This document shows positions 8,052 to 13,656 of a DNA stretch of 13,656 nt, one piece after another. The stretch is from an uncultured Fidelibacterota bacterium (GTDB lineage: Bacteria > Marinisomatota > Marinisomatia > Marinisomatales > UBA1611), in NCBI GenBank assembly GCA_913043185.1, contig CAJWMI010000049.1:1-13656 (forward strand), given 5' to 3'. Positions within the stretch are counted from its first letter, which is position 1; every line of letters starts with the position of its first letter. A program made the position numbers and the translations under genes. The notes under the pieces are model-generated. The model was not told the DNA's origin and made no database searches. It saw only the letters and a program-made list of their open reading frames with translations.

Positions 8052-8617
8052 TAGTTTACTCCTTTTGTTATTTTATTGATTGTCCTAATAAAATCATTTA
8101 TTGCAACCTGAATATTATCATTAATTAAGAGAGTATCAAATTGATCTTTATACTCCATTTCTTTATTAAATCTTTCTAATCTTTTTTCAATTATTTTGTT
8201 TGTTTCACTGCCTCTATTTTGCAATCGTTTTCTTAGATGTTTAATGCTTGGAGGAACTATAAAGATTGAATATGAATGATCGGGATATAACTTTCGAACA
8301 GACATAGTACCATTAACATCTAGTTCTAGTAATACCGTTTTTTTATTATTAATTGCATCATCTAATTTTGATTTGATAGTGCCATAGTATTGACCATGAA
8401 CGTTCTCATATTCTGCAAATCTCTTATCATCTTTTAACGATATAAACTTATCTATAGAGATAAAGTAATAATCTTCTCCATTGACTTCATTAGGCCTAGG
8501 ATTGCGAGTCGTATAAGAAATAGACCATATCAGGTCTGGTCTCGCTTTTCTAACTGCTTTGCATAATGTGGTTTTTCCTGAGCCAGAGGGGGCAGATACA
8601 CAAATTAAATTTTTCAT
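8051..8617 (-). CDS. gmk: Guanylate kinase
   Basis: Phosphorylates GMP to GDP with ATP in purine nucleotide synthesis. 188 residues, normal length. The P-loop is SAPSGSGKTT (8-17). The GMP-binding segment is WSISYTTRNPRPNEVNGEDY (31-50), including R38 and R41. It is followed by FAEYENVHGQYYGT (67-80), also typical, and LLELDVNG (96-103) in place of the frequent DxxGA. The lid region is RLQNRGSETNKIIEKRLERF (131-150). The start is an ATG overlapping the yicC stop by one base (TAATG) with no clear Shine-Dalgarno, so reinitiation or coupling is likely. The order yicC-gmk-rpoZ is common across bacteria. GMP and GDP pools link this enzyme to the (p)ppGpp synthetase farther along the operon. Confidence 0.97.
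   Translation of the reverse strand: MKNLICVSAPSGSGKTTLCKAVRKARPDLIWSISYTTRNPRPNEVNGEDYYFISIDKFISLKDDKRFAEYENVHGQYYGTIKSKLDDAINNKKTVLLELDVNGTMSVRKLYPDHSYSIFIVPPSIKHLRKRLQNRGSETNKIIEKRLERFNKEMEYKDQFDTLLINDNIQVAINDFIRTINKITKGVN
8059..8065 (-). promoter_or_regulatory. Shine-Dalgarno sequence for rpoZ
   Basis: AAAGGAG on the minus strand, 7 bases before the rpoZ ATG and inside the last codons of gmk. It is a near-perfect site in a genome where most neighbouring genes lack one. It may give omega translation independent of gmk coupling (inference). Confidence 0.7.
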
Positions 8618-9477
8618 TATAATATATTTTGCACTTGTTCCCTAATTTTTTCAATCTCATTTTTTATTTCTACAATCTTAATAGTGACATCGTGAATAGG
8701 ACTTTTAGAGCCGATCGTATTTATTTCTCGATTAATTTCTTGGATTAAAAAATTTAGCCTCTTTCCAACAGGCTCATCATATTTTAAATATTCTATGAAA
8801 CTATCTAGGTGAATCTTAACCCTTACTATTTCCTCTGTTATATCAGAACGCTCTATCAAATAAGCTACTTCTTGCATCAATCTATTTTGGTCTATTGCAT
8901 CTTTATCAATGATAGATTTTATTTTATCGCTTAAATCTTTCTTTTTCTTTTTTGGCATTTTATCTGATGAATTTTTTATACTCGTTAGATTTTTTTTAAT
9001 TATTCTAATACGGCTCATAAGATCTTTATAAATTTGTTTCCCTTCAATTGATCTCATGTCATTTAATTGCTTTAATGCACTATCAACAGCTTCCTTTAGC
9101 CTTTCAACCTCATCAATATCAGCATCGACGAAAGATATTATATCATTTGTACTCATAATATCACTTAGATTTAATTTTTGACCATATTTTATATGAATAT
9201 CTTTAAGAATATTCTGAATTGTGTCAAAACGATCTTTATTAAATGTTAATATTTGGCCATCTTTAATCTTATCTATATCAATATGAACCTTTATATTGCC
9301 TCTGTTTAAATAATCTAAGATATATCGACTCATTTTTTCTTCTGTTTCGGGATGGATATTGATACCTAGAAATTTTATATCAAGATATCGTGAATTTAGT
9401 GACTTAATCTCCACATTGATCTTGCCCTCATTACTTACGCTGGTTCCTCGGCCAAACCCTGTCATACTTTTAATCAT
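8617..9477 (-). CDS. yicC: YicC/YloC family endoribonuclease-like protein
   Basis: 286 residues, close to the 287 of E. coli YicC, a family implicated in RNA turnover. It begins MIKSMTGFGRG, the family signature, within the YicC N-terminal domain (about 1-155). The C-terminal domain (about 197-286) carries DQNRLMQEVAYLIERSDITE (196-215), then EPVGKRLNFLIQEINREINT (235-254), SKSPIHD (257-263) and the terminal EKIREQVQNI. All of these correspond closely to E. coli YicC. A lysine-rich KKKKK run lies at 176-180. The ATG at 9477 is preceded by AGGGA with 5 bases between. The 56-base gap upstream is the largest in the window. The stop overlaps the gmk start. The exact substrate in this organism is unknown. 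Confidence 0.96.
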   Translation of the reverse strand: MIKSMTGFGRGTSVSNEGKINVEIKSLNSRYLDIKFLGINIHPETEEKMSRYILDYLNRGNIKVHIDIDKIKDGQILTFNKDRFDTIQNILKDIHIKYGQKLNLSDIMSTNDIISFVDADIDEVERLKEAVDSALKQLNDMRSIEGKQIYKDLMSRIRIIKKNLTSIKNSSDKMPKKKKKDLSDKIKSIIDKDAIDQNRLMQEVAYLIERSDITEEIVRVKIHLDSFIEYLKYDEPVGKRLNFLIQEINREINTIGSKSPIHDVTIKIVEIKNEIEKIREQVQNIL

Positions 9478-9482
9478 AAATT

Positions 9483-9487
9483 TCCCT
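9483..9487 (-). promoter_or_regulatory. Shine-Dalgarno sequence for yicC
   Basis: AGGGA on the minus strand, 5 bases before the ATG at 9477. It supports MIKSMTGFG as the true N-terminus of YicC and lies in the longest intergenic gap of the window. Confidence 0.5.
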
Positions 9488-9533
9488 AAGAATGGAGCCT
9501 ATATTACAAACCAGAATACATTATTTAATGAAC

Positions 9534-10595
9534 TTAATTAAATACTTTATCTTTTATCCAATCTGATGATAAGCCTATTGTAATTAGGTGGTTATTATCT
9601 ATCCCCGCAACAGAATTGTCAATAATAAATGCATAATCAACTGTGATATTTTTCCAAAACATTCCTAACCCAGCCGCTAATGAGCCTGATTGAAAAAAAC
9701 CTAGTCTAATAAAAATTTTTCTTTTATATATCGTTTCTAGTCCACCTGATAATTCAATTGGAATAATATTAAAAAGTAATTTGGAATCAATTGTTCTATC
9801 GGTCATAACAAAATTAGCTTCACAAACTGGATTTATCTCTAGTCCATACTTTTCCATCATTAGTGAATGATGTGCACCAATCGATAAGGAGCCCGGCGTA
9901 AGCTCTATATTGCCATTATCCCATATCAAACCTGATGAGGGAATATTATGTAAAACTATTCCAAGGTTTGTTTTGTTAAATGATCTGTGAGCTCCAATAT
10001 TAATCCCGGTACCTAAGGCATAATGATTATCTATCGTATGAAATAATAATTTTATTCCTAAGCCTAATTCCCATCTTTTATATGATCTGCTAAACGCACC
10101 ATATAAACCAAATTGATTTTGACTAAAGTAACTAATTTTATTTACATCAAGCCTTTCACCTTCATCAAGAATACCATTTCCCTCTCCTGGATCTAGTGTC
10201 CCAAAGATACCATCATTACCCCAATCTAGTAAAACATTGCGAGTGTCTGGAATACTATTGATCCCCTCATACAATAGAGCAACACTGACCCAGTGACTAT
10301 CACGAACACTTTTCTTAAAACCAAGAAATTCACTATTGACCATTCCCGCAATTCTAGATTGGTGGGTGAGACCTATTTTATTATTGCGAACCTTTGATAA
10401 CGCGGGATTAACAAGAGAAATGCCTGCTGATGCTATCGGATAGGCAGTGGTAGCCTGAGCCAATGAAGTAATTCTTGAATCTGATAACCTGTCAAACAGT
10501 TCCCAGCCATAGCTGACAATATCAATATCAGAATATAGTTTTGTTGAACTGATGCATAATAGCAGACTAATTATTATATTTTTTTTTGATATCAT
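9534..10595 (-). CDS. PorV/PorQ-like outer-membrane beta-barrel protein
   Basis: A 353-residue exported protein. It has a clear signal peptide (MISKKNIIISLLLCISSTKLYS), then a SLAQATTAYPIASAGISLVN segment with NPA at 63-65. This resembles the SMGGAxxA...NPA opening of PorV/PorQ and UPF0164-type barrels. The rest alternates polar and hydrophobic residues with many aromatic and Gly positions, as in beta strands, and ends in strand-like LITIGLSSDWIKDKVFN. Residues 124-150 form an acidic loop rich in Asp, Gly and Glu (D124, D128, D135, E138, D144, E145, E147, D150) that could bind calcium. No type IX secretion gene lies nearby, so a PorV role is not claimed. Its start overlaps the end of mutS by 29 bases, out of frame. 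Family assignment is moderate and function unknown. Confidence 0.72.
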   Translation of the reverse strand: MISKKNIIISLLLCISSTKLYSDIDIVSYGWELFDRLSDSRITSLAQATTAYPIASAGISLVNPALSKVRNNKIGLTHQSRIAGMVNSEFLGFKKSVRDSHWVSVALLYEGINSIPDTRNVLLDWGNDGIFGTLDPGEGNGILDEGERLDVNKISYFSQNQFGLYGAFSRSYKRWELGLGIKLLFHTIDNHYALGTGINIGAHRSFNKTNLGIVLHNIPSSGLIWDNGNIELTPGSLSIGAHHSLMMEKYGLEINPVCEANFVMTDRTIDSKLLFNIIPIELSGGLETIYKRKIFIRLGFFQSGSLAAGLGMFWKNITVDYAFIIDNSVAGIDNNHLITIGLSSDWIKDKVFN

Positions 10596-13149
10596 TTAAT
10601 ATTTTTAATGCTTCAATAGGTGTTATTTCATCTATCCTTATAGCTTTTATTTCATCAGCTAAGAGGTTGAATTCTTCCTTTTTAGGAGAATCTATTATAA
10701 GCTTATTATCAGCTAATGTTTCAAATATTTCATCATTATTTTCAAACTTATGTTTTAATATTTCATTTGCTCTGTTAATAATTATATCTGGTAATCCAGC
10801 CATCTTTGCAACTTGGATTCCATAACTTTTATCGCCAGAACCTTCAACTATTTTTCTTAAAAAGATAATTTGGTCATCATGCTCTATTACTTGAACATGA
10901 AAATTCTTTAATCGGTCTAGGCTATCTTCAAGCACAGACAGTTCATGATAATGAGTGGCAAATAATGTTCGCGATGAAATATCCTCGGTATTATGTAAAT
11001 ATTCGACAATAGCCCAGGCTATAGAGAGCCCATCAAATGTCGCGGTTCCTCGTCCAATCTCATCAAACAGTATTAGGCTCTTGCTTGAAGCATTATTTAA
11101 AATATTTGCTGCTTCATTCATCTCAACCAAAAAAGTGCTTTCACCGCCAGCTAGATTATCGCTAGCTCCAACTCTAGTAAACAATTTATCCACTATACCT
11201 ATTAATGCTGAATCAGCGGGGACAAAACAACCAATTTGTGCTAGCAAAACTATTATTCCCGTTTGCCTTAAAAATGTTGACTTTCCTGCCATATTCGGGC
11301 CAGTGATCAAATGAATCTGGCTCTTATTGATATCCATATACAGGTTGTTGGGGATGAATTTTTCTGTAGCCGGTAACATGTTTTCTATTACCGGATGCCT
11401 ACCATTAATAATCTCAAATCTTGAATTATCTTCAAAAAAAGGTCTCACATATTTTTTTGATAATGCTAAATATGAAAAACTCGATAAAACATCAATCTCA
11501 TTAATTATTCCTGCATTATTTTGAATTTTTAATGTTTGTATAATAATAACATCTATTAGCTCATAAAAAATTCTATTTTCTATTTCATAAATATGATCTT
11601 CAGCATTTAATACTTTTTCTTCATAAACTTTTAGATCTTCTGTTATATAACGCTCAGAATTTACCAGTGTCTGCTTCCTTATATAATTCTCAGGAACTTT
11701 ATGTTGATGAGTTTTGGTTATTTCAATATAGTAACCAAAAACCTTATTAAACCCTACCTTTAGGCTTGAAATATCTAATTTTTCTCTTTCGTCTTTTTGA
11801 AAATTATCTATCCATTCTTTTCCATTATATAATATGCTACGGAACTCATCTAATTCTTTATTTATACCAGCTTTAATTACATTACCTTTTTTAATCATAA
11901 CTGGACTATCCTCATTTAGATTAGTGGTAATTTGATTTGCTAATTGTCTTAAATCCATGTAACTATCTATTAATTTATTCAATGATTTTAATGACCTAAC
12001 CTCATTGATACATTTATCATATATATTAAACGTCTGAGACAAGCCAATAAGATCCCTTGGAGACGCAGTTTTTTTATTTATTTTTGTTACCATTCTTTCG
12101 ACATCAACTGTTTGCTTTAGATTATTACGCAAACTGTTCATAATTGATTTTTCGCTTAATATTCCCTCAACAATATCTAATCGTTTATCTAATTCATTTT
12201 TATCAGTTAATGGCCTGTGTAACCAATTTTTTAATAATCTACCGCCGCCAGACGTAAGTGTAAAGTCTATGGTTTCAATTAGAGTACCATTGGCACCTTG
12301 AGTAGATAATGAATGAAAAATCTCTAGATTTTTGATAGTAAATCCATCTAAACCCATAAATCCTTCGTTCTGGATTGGACTTATCTTAGTAAAATGCTTT
12401 ACGCTAGAGTTAAGATTGTTTCTTAGATGGTATAATAATGCTCCAGCAGAGACTATCCCATTATTGAAATTATCACACCCAAATCCTTTAAGTGATTTGA
12501 CGTTAAAATGCTCGATTAGAACACGGTATGACTGATCATAATTGTATAGCCATTCTTCAACAGTTGTAACAAATGGTCTGAATTTTTGATACCATTCTTC
12601 AGTATTATAAATAATAGATTTTGATATCACAACCTCGCTAGGAGAATATTTTATTAAATATTCAGTTAAATCTTTGTATGCACACTCGCCTATAAAAAAT
12701 TCTCCAGTAGAGCTATCAATAATCGATATACCAGTCTCGCTCTTATTTCTGTAGATTGATGCAATATAATTATTTTTCTTTTGATTTAATACTTGGTCTA
12801 ATGTGATCGTTCCAGGGCTAATAACTTCTATTACCTCACGCTTTACTATACCCTTAACCAATTTTGGATCTTCAACCTGCTCGCAAATCGCTACTTTATA
12901 CCCGCCATTTACTAACTTTGGTAAATAATTATCCAAAGAGTGGTAAGGAAAACCTGCTAGGTCTACATTAGAGGCTTTTCCATTGGCTCTTTTTGTTAAT
13001 ACAATTCCCAATAATTTTGAGGTGATAACCGCATCTTCCCCAAATGTTTCATAAAAATCTCCCATACGAAAAAGTAATATAGAATCTGGATAACCTGATT
13101 TTATCTGATTATACTGTTTCATGAGTGGTGTTTTAGATTTATTTGACAA
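10567..13149 (-). CDS. mutS: DNA mismatch repair protein MutS
   Basis: Mismatch recognition ATPase of the MutS1 type, about 860 residues from the chosen start. The N-terminal mismatch-binding domain opens KTPLMKQYNQIKSGYPD and has the mismatch-contacting Phe-x-Glu motif in MGDFYETF (F32, E34). Then come the connector, the lever and clamp region (around 300-570), and the ATPase domain with Walker A TGPNMAGKST (616-625), the DNLAGGESTF signature (664-673), Walker B ILFDEIGRGT (693-702) and FATHYHEL (730-737). It ends with ITPIEALKILNDIKKKYNN, the usual C-terminal block. An upstream in-frame ATG at 13233 would add 28 residues overlapping selB and not resembling MutS. The TTG at 13149 has GGGGAG 7 bases before it and is preferred. 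An ATG at 13122 is the alternative. The stop is TAG, inside the next gene. Confidence 0.97.
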   Translation of the reverse strand: MSNKSKTPLMKQYNQIKSGYPDSILLFRMGDFYETFGEDAVITSKLLGIVLTKRANGKASNVDLAGFPYHSLDNYLPKLVNGGYKVAICEQVEDPKLVKGIVKREVIEVISPGTITLDQVLNQKKNNYIASIYRNKSETGISIIDSSTGEFFIGECAYKDLTEYLIKYSPSEVVISKSIIYNTEEWYQKFRPFVTTVEEWLYNYDQSYRVLIEHFNVKSLKGFGCDNFNNGIVSAGALLYHLRNNLNSSVKHFTKISPIQNEGFMGLDGFTIKNLEIFHSLSTQGANGTLIETIDFTLTSGGGRLLKNWLHRPLTDKNELDKRLDIVEGILSEKSIMNSLRNNLKQTVDVERMVTKINKKTASPRDLIGLSQTFNIYDKCINEVRSLKSLNKLIDSYMDLRQLANQITTNLNEDSPVMIKKGNVIKAGINKELDEFRSILYNGKEWIDNFQKDEREKLDISSLKVGFNKVFGYYIEITKTHQHKVPENYIRKQTLVNSERYITEDLKVYEEKVLNAEDHIYEIENRIFYELIDVIIIQTLKIQNNAGIINEIDVLSSFSYLALSKKYVRPFFEDNSRFEIINGRHPVIENMLPATEKFIPNNLYMDINKSQIHLITGPNMAGKSTFLRQTGIIVLLAQIGCFVPADSALIGIVDKLFTRVGASDNLAGGESTFLVEMNEAANILNNASSKSLILFDEIGRGTATFDGLSIAWAIVEYLHNTEDISSRTLFATHYHELSVLEDSLDRLKNFHVQVIEHDDQIIFLRKIVEGSGDKSYGIQVAKMAGLPDIIINRANEILKHKFENNDEIFETLADNKLIIDSPKKEEFNLLADEIKAIRIDEITPIEALKILNDIKKKYNN

Positions 13150-13656
13150 AAAGTGTCTCCCCAGCTGCCCTCTTACTACCCTCTCTTTTAGTGAATTTTC
13201 TACTATCAAAATATTCCAAAATAGGAATAGCATTTTTTCTTGTAAGTCTAGATATATTTTTAAAGTCTGATATAGATAAGGTTTTACAGTTTATGAAATG
13301 CTCACGAACAGATGACAACAAATTATTAAACGCATTATTATCTATTATTAGACTATCATTAATCTGGATTATTTTATTTTGACTATTAAGTAAAAATATC
13401 ATTTCTTTTATCTCTCTGGGCTTCAGCTTAGATATATCTATTATTTCTTTAATCGAAATAATATTGGAATCAGAATTTTCTATTATGCTAATAATTTTTT
13501 TCAGATCTATTTTTATTTTTTCACTGAGATCTAATGATTGATTTACAAGCGAAATTCTACCCGATCTAAGTGCTAACATATTAGATTTAATTAATCTTTC
13601 AATGACATGTTTTGCCCATTTTTCTGATATGCCTAGTGATTGCACTATATTATTCA
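13139..13656 (-). CDS. selB: Selenocysteine-specific translation elongation factor SelB, C-terminal part (runs off right edge)
   Basis: Only the last 171 codons or so are in the window. The frame is open to the right edge, so the GTG at 13645 is internal rather than a start. The visible part is made of short helix-rich winged-helix repeats. It ends with LSISDFKNISRLTRKNAIPI, then LEYFDSRKFTKREGSKR, closely matching the final winged-helix domain of SelB (the SRKYALPLLEYFDR..TRR.GD.R pattern), which binds the SECIS hairpin of selenoprotein mRNAs. The EF-Tu-like GTPase domains that bind Sec-tRNA lie outside. The stop (TAA) overlaps the probable mutS start by 11 bases. This implies the cell decodes UGA as selenocysteine, although selA, selC and selD are not visible. 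Confidence is high for the family, with no view of the GTPase half. Confidence 0.88.
   Translation of the reverse strand, partial: NNIVQSLGISEKWAKHVIERLIKSNMLALRSGRISLVNQSLDLSEKIKIDLKKIISIIENSDSNIISIKEIIDISKLKPREIKEMIFLLNSQNKIIQINDSLIIDNNAFNNLLSSVREHFINCKTLSISDFKNISRLTRKNAIPILEYFDSRKFTKREGSKRAAGETLFVK
13157..13162 (-). promoter_or_regulatory. Shine-Dalgarno sequence for mutS
   Basis: GGGGAG on the minus strand, 7 bases before the TTG at 13149 and inside the end of selB. It is one of the best ribosome sites in the window and is the main reason for choosing the TTG over the far-upstream ATG at 13233 or the ATG at 13122. Confidence 0.65.

Noticed and set aside
9478..9533. Possible promoter in the 56-base gap before yicC (TTAAAT, 16 bases, TAATAT on the minus strand)
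   Set aside because: Only 3 of 6 and 4 of 6 matches to sigma-70 boxes, which is expected by chance in DNA this AT-rich. No supporting evidence.
13123..13233. N-terminal extension of MutS from the ATG at 13233
   Set aside because: The extra 28 residues overlap selB by 95 bases, do not resemble MutS N-termini, and lack the good ribosome site that the TTG at 13149 has.

Overview
The window is one uninterrupted run of minus-strand genes: 14 coding regions, all read from the right edge to the left edge. The gaps are at most about 56 bases, and many neighbours overlap. Both ends are cut. The right edge enters inside selB (selenocysteine-specific elongation factor) and the left edge leaves inside truA. 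Every gene between them looks intact. The DNA is AT-rich (roughly two thirds A+T by eye) and very compact. No RNA gene, mobile element, CRISPR array, long repeat or convincing terminator was seen.

Order in the direction of transcription: selB (3' part) - mutS - PorV-like outer-membrane protein - yicC - gmk - rpoZ - type-4 uracil-DNA glycosylase - dnaB - relA/spoT (bifunctional RSH) - HU/IHF-like protein - ruvX - lnt - small membrane protein of unknown role - truA (5' part). The functions fall into four groups. Genome maintenance is represented by MutS, UDG, RuvX, DnaB and HU. Transcription and the stringent response are represented by Gmk, omega and RSH. RNA processing and decoding are represented by SelB, YicC and TruA. 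The envelope group is Lnt, the PorV-like protein and the unknown membrane protein.

Organism (inference): a diderm bacterium, because it has Lnt and a signal-peptide-bearing outer-membrane beta-barrel protein. The PorV-like protein has an acidic Asp/Gly/Glu loop of a kind common in the Fibrobacterota-Chlorobiota-Bacteroidota (FCB) group. Together with low G+C and tight packing, this suggests a streamlined FCB-related lineage such as Candidatus Marinimicrobia (SAR406). I hold this at moderate confidence, since no rRNA or marker search could be run.

Starts and stops: truA and lnt can only start at TTG, and mutS most likely does too, where a good Shine-Dalgarno sequence fits. Three junctions use a TAATG stop/start (yicC/gmk, gmk/rpoZ, dnaB/rsh) and one uses TTGA (ruvX/lnt), which suggests translational coupling. 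Of 13 visible stop codons, 11 are TAA, one is TAG (mutS) and one is TGA (ruvX).

I found no clearly new biological system. The parts worth a second look are the two envelope proteins of uncertain role embedded in a housekeeping operon, the evidence for selenocysteine decoding, the clustering of genes linked to (p)ppGpp, and an omega subunit that seems to lack the N-terminal ppGpp-site motif.
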